Below, in pieces: positions 11,706 through 24,989 of a stretch of 64,000 nucleotides of DNA. A program made the translations under genes and the position numbers. Under the pieces are notes generated by a model. The model ran no database searches. It was given only the letters and a program-made list of their open reading frames with translations, and had not been told where the DNA came from. The stretch comes from Scylla paramamosain. Lineage: Eukaryota > Arthropoda > Malacostraca > Decapoda > Portunidae. Numbering within the stretch: the stretch's first letter is position 1; every line of letters starts with the position of its first letter. Location: assembly GCF_035594125.1 (NCBI RefSeq), contig NW_026973700.1, forward strand, positions 265,001 to 329,000. Direction: 5' to 3'.

Positions 11706-11943
11706 TCACCTCTTCTGCCGTCTATATTCACCCAGTCCTTCCATCCACACACCACAGGAATCTAAATTAACACACATTTTCCAATATTCTTCCTTTCATT
11801 AACCCCTCACTGTATTTCCAGAGTGAATACTTCTCAGACCATCCAGTCATTTGTACTGTTTGGGAAGTCTTTCATGAACTCTTGCTTGGACAGAAAATGT
11901 TGCAAAATTTCTCACAGGGACTGACCAGGTTCCTCTCTTAGGC

Positions 11944-12834
<891 letters not shown>

Positions 12835-12963
12835 TTATTTCATCCTTCTCATGTCCCCCTCTTCTCTTCCTTCCTTCCTTTCTTATATTCTTCCTCCTCT
12901 TTTCTTTGTCTCTTCTGTCAGTCATTCCTCTGAAATATGAATAAATTTAGAATAATAGTAATA

Positions 12964-15340
<2,377 letters not shown>

Positions 15341-15571
15341 TTATCCAAGATTGAATTTATGCCTTCCAATCCTCTGTGGGTCTTGGAGGCGGTCATGAGT
15401 CCCACTGTTCTCCTGAGAGCAGTGCAGGAGGTTGCCTTCAACATAAACCTTCTTGACAAAGTACTTGGATGACTTGTTGCAGCTTTGCTCTTTTCTGATG
15501 GTGACTGCAGCCTTCAACTCAAGGCACAGCTTCTCCAAGGCACTCATCTTGCTGTACTTTAGCCCAGTGAT
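15341..15571 (-). CDS. Terminal coding exon (exon D) of an unidentified minus-strand gene
   Basis: Minus strand. Acceptor ctccacag precedes 15571; reading starts ITGLKYSKMS and runs open for 76 codons to TAA at 15343-15341 (C-terminus RHKFNLG). The composition is protein-like: a charged helix SALEKLCLELKAAV, then a Lys-rich stretch and KKVYVEGNLLHC. It joins exon C (16592-16483) in phase 0. With exons B and C the readable protein is about 155 residues: a strand-rich part (VRYQLAAQ, WHLHFVSPG, GLVVYPENLEIQ), then this helical tail. I do not recognise the family. No TM segment or catalytic motif is visible. The two LINE fragments upstream (15615-15765 and 15965-16215) would sit in the C-D intron. 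Evidence is frame, splice consensus and phase only. Confidence 0.45.
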   Translation of the reverse strand: MTGLKYSKMSALEKLCLELKAAVTIRKEQSCNKSSKYFVKKVYVEGNLLHCSQENSGTHDRLQDPQRIGRHKFNLG

Positions 15572-15614
15572 CTGTGGAGAATAAGTAGTGGTGATGGTGG
15601 TGGTCCACCTCTCC

Positions 15615-15765
15615 AATACAAGAGTTCACCATTATTAATTTTTCATCCTTTTCACCAGTAAACTCTGGAACTCCCTGCCTGCTTCTGTATTTTCTTTTCC
15701 CTATGACAAATTTTTTTCATGAGGAAGGTCCCAAGACACTTCTCCAATCTTGGATAATCCTTACT
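15615..15765 (+). mobile_element. LINE family A 3'-end fragment
   Basis: Contains ccagtaaactctggaact-ccctgcctgcttctgt, as in the family A copies at 4610-4690 and (reverse) 6440-6500, followed by a related 'gaggaaggt-cc-agacactt' 3' UTR. The coding part is decayed. Confidence 0.75.
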
Positions 15766-15964
15766 ACTACACACCATCAGACATAAAAATACCGTGAAGG
15801 ATGCAACTCCCTTTTTAGAAGAGCCAGAGGTCACAGGAGCAAAGGTGATGGGACACTACATGCCCTTGACACTCATGTCAAGCCCCATTATCACCTGCAT
15901 CACTTGGGAACACACCATCACCACCATTACCATTGTGTTGTGGCATCATATCAGTGGCATAATA

Positions 15965-16215
15965 ATTGTAAGAACACAAGGGAAACTGCAAGAAGCCATC
16001 TGGTTTACACATGGCAATCCCTGCATGAAATGTGCTTACCTATTTTCACTATCATCCTCATGCATAAATTTGTCTAATCTTTTAAAGCTCCCTAATGACT
16101 CAGCACTAACCTAACTACCGAGTCTATTTCATTCATCTATCACTCCATCTGAAAACCAGTTCCTTCCTATTTCTTTTTTAAATCTAACTTTATCAAGCTT
16201 GACATGAAGAAACAG
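15965..16215 (-). mobile_element. LINE family D 3'-end fragment
   Basis: Minus-strand fragment that aligns by eye with 49830-50070: 'gtaagaacacaagg..aactgcaagaagccatc', 'ctccctaatg', 'ccattcatctaccactc', 'tttcttcctatctcttttttaaa'. These correspond to the C-terminal RT tail and 3' UTR of family D. Confidence 0.85.
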
Positions 16216-16482
16216 GATAGTGATAATGGTTGCTATTTCTGATTATTATTCTTACTTTCATTAACACTCAGAATACGAAGTCTGTCTTTATTCTTATTTT
16301 GAGTCCCCAGTGGAAAGGGATAGTCTCAGTGGCACTACAAGCCAAATAGCTTAAAAACACCCTTAAAATGAAAATGATGGCTACTCTTCACAACCACAGT
16401 GCTGCATCCCTCTTTTCTAAACATCTTCACTCTAACCCCCGCTTCCCTGCTCCCTCCAAGACCCAGTGACAGCCTCCCTCAC

Positions 16483-16592
16483 CTCTGGGTTCACTTGAGG
16501 AGCTGCCATCAGCCACCCAATGACATTCATTTGCAGGTTCTTGGTGACAGAGTTCTCCTGGATCTCCAAATTTTCAGGATACACCACCAAGC
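16483..16592 (-). CDS. Exon C of the unidentified minus-strand gene
   Basis: Acceptor ccttacag, then 36 codons reading LVVYPENLEIQENSVTKN and WLMAAPQVNPE, then donor GAG|GTGAGG at 16482. It enters with two bases completing a split Gly codon from exon B and leaves in phase 0, matching exon D. Confidence 0.45.
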
Positions 16593-17322
16593 CTGTAAGG
16601 AGAATTGGTGGAGAGAGAGAGAGAGACTGTATGTTAGATGCAGACAAAATGATAAAGTAAGGTATTAAAATCTTGCGTGCAAAAAAAGATATGCACACTA
16701 ATAAATACTTATATTACAAAATGTTAAAACATCCATAAACTCCTTGCACACCATACTGAGCTCACACTCCTCTCATTCCCTCAGATGCTACCAACAACTT
16801 TATTTAAACACAAATAGATAGATAAATAGATAGATAGTCACATACACACACTTATTCCCTCCAAGACACAACAATGACTTGACTTCAACAGAGATAGGCA
16901 AACACACACACACACACACACACACATCAGGCTTGGGTCTGAGTACATGTACTCAACCAGATTCCAAATGTAGTGCAGTGGTAGATGTAAAGGTAGAGGT
17001 AAGGTCAGGATGACACAAGCCTGTCCCTGGGGAAGCCAGGTGGTCTGGATTGGTACCAGTGAAGTCATATGAGTTACAGCCACTGCAGTTCCCACTCCTG
17101 CTGCTAATCTGTCAGCACCTTTGTGTAAATATGTGGAGTGAGAAACAGCTGTCAAATGCCATCTGGACTGACAGGCTGCTGCACTGAGAGGCACACAGCA
17201 ATCCATCCACATCAGGTATCAAGCAAGATTCACCCCAAACTCTCCACATTCACACAGATAGACAGACACAATACACACAGAAATAAATCAATAGATACAC
17301 ATACACATACATACTTGGTTAC

Positions 17323-17456
17323 CAGGAGAGACAAAGTGGAGATGCCAACCAGCAGGTACAACAGACACCTGAGCAGCAAGTTGGTATCTAACACTGACCT
17401 CGCTGATGACGACATCCACAGGAATTGTTGACAAGTTGTTCTCAGGTAAATAGATC
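17323..17456 (-). CDS. Exon B of the unidentified minus-strand gene
   Basis: Acceptor ttcctccag, reading IYLPENNLSTIPVDVVIS, then RYQLAAQVSVVPAGWHLH, ending in CCTG|GTAACC (phase 1), which pairs with exon C. The frame is also open upstream of this acceptor (CPCNNGSFLCISSR), so the 5' boundary is uncertain. Confidence 0.4.
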
Positions 17457-17670
17457 CTGGAGGAAATACACAGAAAAGATCCATTATTGCAGGGACAAAC
17501 AAAGGCTGGATATTGAGGGGATACAACAGAGTTAAGGAAAGGGAGATTTTTCACTGAAGGAACAAAGAAAAGCTGAATATCTGGAAGGGCAACAGGAAAA
17601 TTGAGAAGAGGAAAATGTTGGAATGATACAAAAATTACATGTTTTGTCTGTGCATAAAACACGCACACAC

Positions 17671-17671
17671 A

Positions 17672-17717
<46 letters not shown>
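17671..17717. repeat. (TC)n microsatellite
   Basis: About 47 bp of TC in the presumed intron between exons A and B. Confidence 0.95.
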
Positions 17718-17719
<2 letters not shown>

Positions 17720-18124
17720 CCTCGCCTTGGGCATGCACTCACATCCCTCCCCAGTATCTCAATCAATATCTTTTGATCCTGAGAAGAAACAAGAGAACTA
17801 CGTGGAATGAGAGACAAAATATACACAAGAAAACAACAAAACACACAGTCACTGGACTAACCATCTCAGTGACCTTTAGAAATACTTACTGGAATTCTCA
17901 AGGGTACTTCATGATTCTGGTGATAGTTTAACAAGTATTCTGCATCACCAGAAGAAAGAAACACCTATGAGAACCTGACTCATTATCATGAAAACAGTCC
18001 TTATGAAAGCTGATGGGATTTTCAAGGACATTTTTTTCATGATTCAGGAAATAGTTAATAATATTCTGCATCATCAATCAACCAATCATAAAAACCAGAC
18101 TCCTCTTTTAAAACAGTTCCATTA

Positions 18125-18325
18125 ACACCTCAGGCATTTCACAATATGGGGATAAAAGTTAAGGTTCCCCGCACTTCCTACCACAAACCAGACTCCTCTT
18201 TGAAAACAGTTCTCATAACACCTCAGGCATTTCACAATATGGGGATAAAAGTTAAGGTTCCCAGTGTGTCTTACCACAAACCAGACTCTTTCTCTTTGAA
18301 AACAGTTCCCATAAGACCCAAGGCA
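18125..18325 (+). repeat. Tandem repeat of about 85-90 bp, two full and one partial unit
   Basis: Unit 'acctcaggcatttcacaatatggggataaaagttaaggttcc..taccacaaaccagactc..tttgaaaacagttc' at about 18128 and 18223, with a partial third from about 18310. On the minus strand each unit carries a GTAAGA/GTGAGA splice-donor-like site. Confidence 0.85.
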
Positions 18326-18354
18326 TGAGAGTTGAGGTTTCTTGTGTGTCTCAC

Positions 18355-18472
18355 CATGAAAACTGCTCCATCCAGGAGAGAGCCACCAGCACCCACAAAC
18401 TTGAGGGAGAGGAAGAAGGGGTGAGCGGCATGGAGGATCTCTGGGTATTTGAGATGGATTTCCTTGGCCATC
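18355..18472 (-). CDS. Candidate exon A of the unidentified minus-strand gene
   Basis: Acceptor ctctctgcag (the polypyrimidine tract is itself a CT repeat), reading RMAKEIHLKYPEILHAA, then FFLSLKFVGAGGSLLDGAVFM, donor ATG|GTGAGA. As drawn it ends in phase 0 and does not fit exon B. An alternative donor 88 nt further on (TGTG|GTAAGA, phase 2) would fit but lies inside a tandem repeat. An unseen intervening exon is also possible. It may or may not belong to the same gene. Confidence 0.35.
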
Positions 18473-18710
18473 CTGCAGAGAGAGAGAGAGAGAGAGAGAA
18501 GGATGAAGGAAAAGACCAGGAGGTAGAGAATGAGAGAAATGCAAGTAAATGAGGAAGAGGACAAGGAAAAGGAAGACAAGATGAGAAAGAGAAGCATTCA
18601 ACCACTCCTTTTACTATCAGTGACCTTACATTGAAAACTAAACTCTAAACTTGCAGTAAACAATTGTACCAAACTGAGTGAGACAGCATGAGAGTTAGCA
18701 AGACATCACA

Positions 18711-19043
18711 TTAATATAAGGACTGGGAGATGCACAGGGACACCAGAAATGAGACTAAGTTCAGTACTATTCCCAGCACCTGAAACACATCCTCACTCTC
18801 AGTTTCATTCCAGAGAAGCACGTTTTTCTGAGAGCAGCACAAGATATGGTGCCAAAGGGGAGATGAAAGGACTGGAGGATCCTTAGGGACAGAAGACACA
18901 AGGCTAACTTCAGAACCATTCTGATTAACTCGGAGAGGGTCCCCAGTCTCGCTCTCGTTCAAGAGATGCACAATGTTTCTCCAAGAGCAGCGCAAGATCT
19001 GGTCCTTGATGTAAAATTTCCTTGCATTGTAGTGAGTGTCTAA
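18711..19043 (-). repeat. Diverged tandem duplication, period 153 bp, cut by the LTR element
   Basis: 'gagcagcacaagatatgg' near 18832 and 'gagcagcgcaagatctgg' near 18985 belong to two similar modules with a 153-bp (51-codon) period. The minus strand is open through both (RCSWRNIVHLLNESETGD against CCSQKNVLLWNETESED). The open frame would be coding-length, but there is no start, acceptor or motif to support a gene. The 5' LTR begins immediately at 19044. Confidence 0.5.
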
Positions 19044-19669
19044 TGTCACACACGTGACTACTCTACCACGGAACCAGGTGCCTGCCTCTCAACTCGTGGC
19101 GCTGCCACGTGGATAGCTTGAGGCATACTGGATACGTGACCTCTAGCAGGCTACCAAGCCGATAACGAGGGGTGGAGTTCCATCGAGCTTCAGTCTCCTC
19201 CAAGGGTCGCTACAGTTCTGAGGTCGCCTTGGCATACGCTGGGAGCCTCATATACACTCGAGAGCGGTGGTAAGAGTTACACCAGTGTTACACACCCACA
19301 CACACACACACACATAAACACATTTACACACACACAAACACATTTATATTTATTTTCTATTATGTATATGTAAAGGTGTTTATTTTTGTAATTTGTATCT
19401 ATATGCATTTACTAACTTGGCTAAAGTTATTAACTGAACCAGTCTTTTAAGTTATTCAGTCCAGTTCAGATTGCCACTCTGTTACTTACTTTTACTTACA
19501 AATAATCTTCAATTTTGTATTGTTACTTAATTTAAGGGTTAACTTTAAGATATTAAATAGCAGTTAAAATGTCTCCTTTTCTCTTTTCTTTTAACCCTTC
19601 CATTGTTAGTGTGAGCAACACCCCTTCATGATCCATCCCCTAGAGTTCAGTGTATGCTCACACGTAACA
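19044..19669 (+). repeat. 5' LTR
   Basis: 626 bp, starts TGTCACACACGTGAC, ends CACACGTAACA. Close to the 3' LTR but with point differences (e.g. gtggatagc against gtgtatagc, ctacagttc against ctacagctc) and several indels in the AT-rich middle, so the insertion is not recent. Confidence 0.92.
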
Positions 19670-19671
19670 AT

Positions 19672-19689
19672 TGGGGGCCTGTCCGGGAT
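19672..19689 (+). other. Primer-binding site, tRNA-Pro-like
   Basis: TGGGGGCCTGTCCGGGAT, two bases after the 5' LTR. It begins with the TGG expected from a tRNA CCA end and matches 16 of 18 bases of the usual tRNA-Pro primer site (from memory of that site; the exact tRNA of this animal is unknown). Confidence 0.75.
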
Positions 19690-20294
19690 ATTACGCATGT
19701 TTACACATACATATAACTACACTAGTTCCTTTCCTGCTCTCGAGTGTATATGAAGTTGTGCTTATTTCTTTGTTGGTGAATTTTTGCGTTTTTCCGCTTT
19801 AAAAGTACGCGAGGTACCGGCGTCTAGTCATAAAAGCGTTAAAAACCTAACAATTGATTTCCTCAGTGTTGCTTTAGTGTCGGTTCGATTCCCCCTAGTA
19901 GTGACCTTCACCCCGAACTCCGAGACTCCTTAAAACTTGGGAACTTGCGTTCCACTCTTTGCTTGAAAGCAGCGAATACGGCAAGCCATTACAAGTGCTT
20001 AAGTGTTAGTTCTATGGTAGTCATTTTGGGGCAGTGATTATCGCTACACTTCTTCGATTCGTTGCCTCTTCAGAAGCACAGTTAAGGCGTTGCTAACCTT
20101 GACTCAACTAGACTCAAAAACGAGTCTCTGTCGATGCACGCGGGTCAACTCATTTCCCTCCGACTCGTGGTTTTGAACCTGTCGTTCACGCGGGTCCTTC
20201 CGACTCGTGGTGGCGAACCTAGGTCTTGGATCAGGTTTCAGTGTAGGGTTCAGACACACTTGATTTGGTTCAATTGACCTCACGCTCATTAATC

Positions 20295-21250
20295 ATGTCG
20301 CACGAGTTAAACTTGGACGCATTTTGCAGTAATCCTTCTGTGGCGGAGCTACAAACTGCCAAAGTGACAAAGGATGATTTAAAGTACATAGCCCGACAGT
20401 TTGATCTCTCATATCCGTCTGACATATCCGTCTGACATTCGGAAGGAAGAACTCCGAACTCAAATCCTAGTTCACCTTGGAGGTGAAGCCACTAGTGCTG
20501 CTTCACAGCACGACGCCAGTTTAATGCTCGAACTCGAAAAGCTGAAACTAATGGCAGCAAGAGAAGAGAGAGAGGCAGAAAGAGAAAGAGAAGAGAGAGA
20601 ACTAAGGCGAGAAGAACTAGCTTTTGAAAAAGAAAAAGCAGAAAGAGATCTGGCATATGTAAAAGAAAAGGAGGAAAAAGAAAGAGAGGAGAGAGAAAAA
20701 GAAAGAGAGGAGAGAGAAAAAGAAAGAATCCACGAGACCCAACTCACACAATTAAAATCTCGATCAACCACCACAGCTGACCTCAAACAAAAGTTAACTA
20801 AATATCTCTCACTACTCCCTCAGTTCTCTGACAAAGACCCCGAAACTTTCTTTGGACAGTTCGAGGACACAGCAGTACATTTTGAACTGCCCCGAGAAGA
20901 CTGGCCTTGGCTTCTTAAACCCAAACTCAGCCAAAAGGCTTTAACTATTTTGAACGGCCTCGAAAACAACACGGTTTACGACTGTGTCAAACAGGGCATC
21001 CTAGCGGCGTACTCCATTACCACAGAAGGATACCGTCAGTCTTTTCGAAAAATGTTCAAAACTCCGCAACAAACCTATCTAGAGTTTGCCTCAGAGAAAC
21101 TGAGGGCTCTCAAGCGTTGGCTTAAGTCAGCCGCGATAACCACGTACGACGAATTAGTAAATCTCTTAGCCTTAGAAGAGTTCATGCGTAAGCTCCCTTA
21201 CTCAGTAATGTTACACATCACCAACAAAGGAGGAGTTCATGCGTAAGCTC
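20295..21250 (+). pseudogene. Gag (coiled coil and SCAN-like capsid region), frameshifted twice
   Basis: ATG at 20295 (MSHELNLDAFCSN). A strongly charged Glu/Arg/Lys coiled coil follows (about 20530-20735), then a helical capsid region with SDKDPETFFGQFED, YRQSFRKM and YLEFASEKLRALKRW. This layout fits the Gag of Gmr1-type gypsy elements, from which the SCAN domain is thought to derive. Two perfect tandem duplications break the frame: 13 bp (20411-20423 and 20424-20436) causes an early stop, and 55 bp (21181-21235 and 21236-21290) shifts the frame again near the end of the capsid part. Both look like replication slippage. Confidence 0.85.
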
Positions 21251-22057
21251 CCTTACTCAGTAATGTTACACATCACCAACAAAGAAGAAACAGATCTTCT
21301 CAAAGCCGCTCAGTTAGCGGACCTTTTCTCCCTGGTGAATCGCAAGGCAACCTCAGACAAGCTGACCGAGACTCCTAGTGGTAAGATAAACTCGGGTAAC
21401 TCAGGGGTTGGTAAAATGACCGGCAGTAGTACTCGACCACCTCTATTTTGTGCTTTTTGTAAACAGCCGGGGCACCTCATAAAGAACTGTCCTAATCCCA
21501 AGTGCAAGGTAGCTCAAACATATCCTGCCAAGCCAGTTGCTTCCATACAAGCTCTTCCCTCCTTCCCTGTACCTAAAGACTTGTTTGAGCCTTTCAGGTC
21601 TGTAGGCACCATCAGCATTGATAACAAGGATCACCCAGTTAAGATTGTCAGAGACACCTGTTCAGCTCAGTCCCTAGTGCTGAAGTCAGCAGTCCCTGGT
21701 ATTGAACAGTGTTACACAGGTGAAAAGGTATATTTAAAAGACTTCCATGACCCCTTCCCCATTGCATTAGCTAAAGTACATCTTGATAGCCCACTAGTAA
21801 GAGGTGAAGTGATAATAGGAGTTAGTGAAGAACCAGCCTTACCCATCCCTAATGCTCAACTACTCCTCGCTAATGACCTAGCTGGCAGTAAGGTGACTCC
21901 CCCTTTGGTAATTAGTGACACAATGCCGATGGATAACCCCACTGTACAGTTAGAAGAGCAACAACCAGGCTTATTCCCTGTTTGTGTCACTACTCGTGCA
22001 CAAGCAAGGAAATCTGATCAGTCTCTCACTTCCAAAGAAGAGCCCATCCCCACTTGA
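21239..22057 (+). CDS. Gag C-terminus zinc knuckle and aspartic-protease region
   Basis: Open for 272 codons. Zinc knuckle CAFCKQPGHLIKNC (about 21450-21490, Cx2Cx4Hx4C). Then a protease-like segment: VGTISIDNKDHPVKIV followed by RDTCSAQSL at about 21646-21672, where gypsy proteases normally have D-T/S-G. Here the Gly is Cys, which would probably impair the fold. The frame ends at TGA 22055-22057. The following segment resumes in another frame, so either a natural frameshift or a further lesion separates them. Confidence 0.75.
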   Translation: MRKLPYSVMLHITNKEETDLLKAAQLADLFSLVNRKATSDKLTETPSGKINSGNSGVGKMTGSSTRPPLFCAFCKQPGHLIKNCPNPKCKVAQTYPAKPVASIQALPSFPVPKDLFEPFRSVGTISIDNKDHPVKIVRDTCSAQSLVLKSAVPGIEQCYTGEKVYLKDFHDPFPIALAKVHLDSPLVRGEVIIGVSEEPALPIPNAQLLLANDLAGSKVTPPLVISDTMPMDNPTVQLEEQQPGLFPVCVTTRAQARKSDQSLTSKEEPIPT

Positions 22058-22059
22058 AC

Positions 22060-22217
22060 TCAATCAAATATTTTCTGAAAAACTTCTCACTGAGGCTCAA
22101 CAGGAAGACACTACTTTGACTCAATTTCATGACAAGGTTATCCCTCCAGATCAAATTACTCATTACCCTGCCTTTTACAAACAGGATGGAGTTTTCATGA
22201 GTGTTCCGGCCCTCTAA
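22060..22217 (+). pseudogene. Integrase N-terminal remnant, then deletion junction
   Basis: Reads LLTEAQQEDTTLTQFHDK and then YPAFYKQDGVFMSV. In gypsy pol proteins this 'AQ-ED-TL...Y-DGVL' wording precedes the HHCC finger of integrase. It breaks off at about 22200-22217, and the sequence continues directly with the RT thumb. This places integrase upstream of RT. The assignment rests on a short match, so it is moderate. Confidence 0.5.
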
Positions 22218-22228
22218 GGTCCCAGAAT

Positions 22229-23209
22229 GTGCTCAGCCGTCTGCAGGAAGCGAACCTCACCGTGAAGCTGGCGAAGTCTACGTTCGGAGCTGCCACCGTC
22301 TCCTACCTAGGACATCAGATTGGACAAGGCTCCGTCCGGCCCAAGACCGCTAACGTCGACGCAGTACTGAAGTACCCAACTCCCACTACTCGACGCGAGC
22401 TCCGCCGCTTCCTGGGCATGGCGGGGTTTTACCGGCGTTTCTGTCCAAACTTCGCAGACGCAGCTGGGCCACTTACTAGACTAACTAGTGGGAATGTGGC
22501 GTACGAATGGACCCCTGCCTGCCAACATGCCTTCAATCAACTTAAGAACTTGCTTGCTCGGGAACCGGTTTTGCGTGCGGCCGACTTCAGTAAACCCTTC
22601 ATCATACATACTGACGCCAGTGATCACGCTTCGGGTGCCGCCCTCCTGCAAGAATCTGACGGAATCTTTCACCCAGTCGCCTACCACTCCGAGAAGTTCA
22701 ACATCCATCAGAAGAATTACAGCACTATCGAGAAAGAACTTTTAGCCATTATCTCTGCCATCAAGAAGTTTGAGTACTATCTTCAGTCCAACACCCAGCC
22801 ACTCCAAATCTACACTGACCACAACCCTTTGACTTTTCTCAACAGGAACCGCTTCACTAACCAACGTCTGCTACGGTGGTCTCTACAGCTCCAGCCTTAC
22901 CTCATTGAGATGCACCATATTAAGGGACTGGACAACTGCCTTGCTGACACTTTGTCTCGCCTTCCCACTACGCCTCGCATCACTACCCGTCGCGACCCTG
23001 AGGACCCTAGGATCCTGTTGTCGGGGATGCAGTCGTGCCTTGTGAACCGGTCGATGGAGGCAGCCGAGGGCCGAGCACTGCCAGAAGAACCATCTACCGA
23101 CGTTCTGGTGGAATCAACCTTCACGGGACAGGAACCACCTCACTTCTCTAATGACGCAGAGTCATTCCTTCTGCGTCATCCTAAGAAGGGGGGAATGTCA
23201 CACACGTGA
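22229..23209 (+). CDS. RT thumb - RNase H - C-terminal tail of the gypsy element (N-terminally truncated)
   Basis: 326 open codons. RT C-terminus: TVSYLGHQIGQGSVRP, ELRRFLGMAGFYRRFCPNF. RNase H: FIIHTDASDHASGAALLQ (first catalytic Asp), the KELLAI block (catalytic Glu), IYTDHNPLTFL (Asp) and NCLADTLSRL at the end. A Pro/Glu-rich tail follows, and the stop TGA lies 12 bases inside the 3' LTR. No integrase follows RNase H, so in this family integrase cannot be at the 3' end unless it was lost without trace. The RT palm (YxDD) is deleted upstream, so the product cannot polymerise. Confidence 0.88.
   Translation: MLSRLQEANLTVKLAKSTFGAATVSYLGHQIGQGSVRPKTANVDAVLKYPTPTTRRELRRFLGMAGFYRRFCPNFADAAGPLTRLTSGNVAYEWTPACQHAFNQLKNLLAREPVLRAADFSKPFIIHTDASDHASGAALLQESDGIFHPVAYHSEKFNIHQKNYSTIEKELLAIISAIKKFEYYLQSNTQPLQIYTDHNPLTFLNRNRFTNQRLLRWSLQLQPYLIEMHHIKGLDNCLADTLSRLPTTPRITTRRDPEDPRILLSGMQSCLVNRSMEAAEGRALPEEPSTDVLVESTFTGQEPPHFSNDAESFLLRHPKKGGMSHT
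23183..23195 (+). other. Polypurine tract
   Basis: AAGAAGGGGGGAA directly before the 3' LTR, in the position and composition expected for plus-strand priming. Confidence 0.8.
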
Positions 23210-23440
23210 CTACTCTACCACGGAACCAGGTGCCTGCCTCTCAACTCGTGGCGCTGCCACGTGTATAGCTTGAGGCATACTGGATACGTGACCTCTAGCA
23301 GGCTACCAAGCCGATAACGAGGGGTGGAGTTCCATCGAGCTTCAGTCTCCTCCAAGAGTCGCTACAGCTCTGAGGTCGCCTTGGCATACGCTGGGAGCCT
23401 CGTATACACTCGAGAGCGGTGGTAAGAGTTACACCAGTGT

Positions 23441-23472
<32 letters not shown>

Positions 23473-23844
23473 TTTATATTTATTTTCTATTTATTTTCTA
23501 TTATGTATATGTAACACATTTATATTTATTTTCTATTATGTATATGTAAAGGTGTTTATTTTTGTAATTTGTATCTATATGCATTTACTAACTTGGCTTA
23601 AGTTATTAACTGAACCAGTCTTTTAAGTTATTCAGTCCAGTTTTTAGCCTGCCACTCCTTGTTACTTACTTTTACTTGCTTAAATAATCTTCAATTTTGT
23701 ATTGTTACTTAATTTAAGGGTTAACTTTAAGATATTTAATAGCAGTTAAAATGTCTCCTTTTCTTTTAACCCTTCCATTGTTAGTGTGAGCAACACCCCT
23801 TCATGGTCCATCCCCTAGAGTTCAGTGTATGCTCACACGTAACA
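23196..23844 (+). repeat. 3' LTR
   Basis: 649 bp, same ends as the 5' LTR. About 23 bp longer, largely because of a local duplication of a 'tttatatttattttctatt' string and a different (CA)n length. Confidence 0.92.
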
Positions 23845-24937
23845 GATTTCTCTCTTACTTGAATCACGGTTGGTAAAATAAAGTGAGGATGTTGTGAAAA
23901 AACAAGAAAAGAATGTTCCCTCGTGCAATTGTAGGGCGTGTGGAGGCACCTGGCAGCTCCCCTACTCCCCTTCCTTTAGTCTCCACCTCACGTAGTCACT
24001 GCTGCAGACGATGGGAGACGGCAGAGTTCATGCTTACAAACCACAATGTAGTTTTATAACATGCTTTCAATATGAACCGTACTGTTTTCAGTAAAGTAAA
24101 GGAGCAAATGATAGTATACTAAATAATATGTACGTGTTCACTAACAAACTTAGGTACCTTATTCCCATCACACACACACACACACACACACACACGATTG
24201 TTAGCATACATCATATGGAAGAACATCTAAGGGCCGTATTGTTAAATCTCTTCGTATCACCACTACCTAATCTACTCACCAAAACACCAGTACATGTTCC
24301 TCGCTTGGCACCACCCAGATGGATCACCGGGCAGTGTTGGTGTCCTTCAGCTGACACACACGAGCGTTCACTGGGGCTGAGCTCTCCCAACTAACCCTGC
24401 CATGACCCTCAGCCTGCACCTCGCCTGTCACCTTTCCCCCCCTCCCCCCCGCCAGCCATTCTATTCGGGTAAGGCACATGACAAGAATAGCAAGGAGATG
24501 AAGTATCAGGAGACTTGTAAGGTCCAGCACCCAGGCCGAGAAATCTTAAGTCATCATGAATTGGCGGATGTATTTACTTATCAATTCACTTATTATTATT
24601 ATTATTATTATCATTATTATTATTATCATTATTATTACTTCGAGGGATGGAACACCGTATGAGGAGGTAAAGCCTACCTTAATGATATCGAAATACCTCT
24701 ATCGTATCACCACGCTCCCTACACCATTCCAGTGACTAGCTTTTTTTTTTTTCAGTCCCTGGATCATCCTAGTCACTCTTCTTTGCACAGCCACAACTGT
24801 ACACCGTAATGTAAGAGAGGCCTTATCAAAGCACTAAATGCACTGTTTTATAGGCCGCAGACTTGTAGTATCACTTTGTTTTCTCTCTCTCGAAGATTTA
24901 GCTATCTCCCTGGCCTTTAAGCTGCTGTTATATATTG

Positions 24938-24989
<52 letters not shown>

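Larger units (their letters stand above)
19044..23844 (+). mobile_element. Ty3/gypsy-type LTR retrotransposon, internally deleted (Gmr1-like order inferred)
   Basis: Both LTRs are present (19044-19669 and 23196-23844, TGTCAC...GTAACA). A primer site follows the 5' LTR and a polypurine tract precedes the 3' LTR. Between them in order: a Gag with a long charged coiled coil and a SCAN/capsid-like region, a CCHC zinc knuckle, an aspartic-protease region, a short piece resembling the N-terminus of integrase, then the RT thumb, RNase H and a C-terminal tail whose stop codon lies in the 3' LTR. The RT palm with YxDD and the rest of integrase are missing, so the copy is non-autonomous. Gag is also frameshifted twice. 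No target-site duplication is seen (ctaa before, gatt after), which suggests inter-element recombination or a later rearrangement. It interrupts the sequence at 18.7-19.04 kb. Confidence 0.9.

Noticed and set aside
16940..17150. Extra exon on the minus strand (GADRLAAGVGTAVAVTHMT...)
   Set aside because: Protein-like wording, but no acceptor/donor pair gives a phase compatible with exons B and C, which already join each other. It remains possible as an alternative exon.
20104..20289. Minus-strand frame between the primer site and gag
   Set aside because: It lies in the untranslated leader of the LTR element, with a tandem 'gactcgtggt-gaacct' duplication. No motif.
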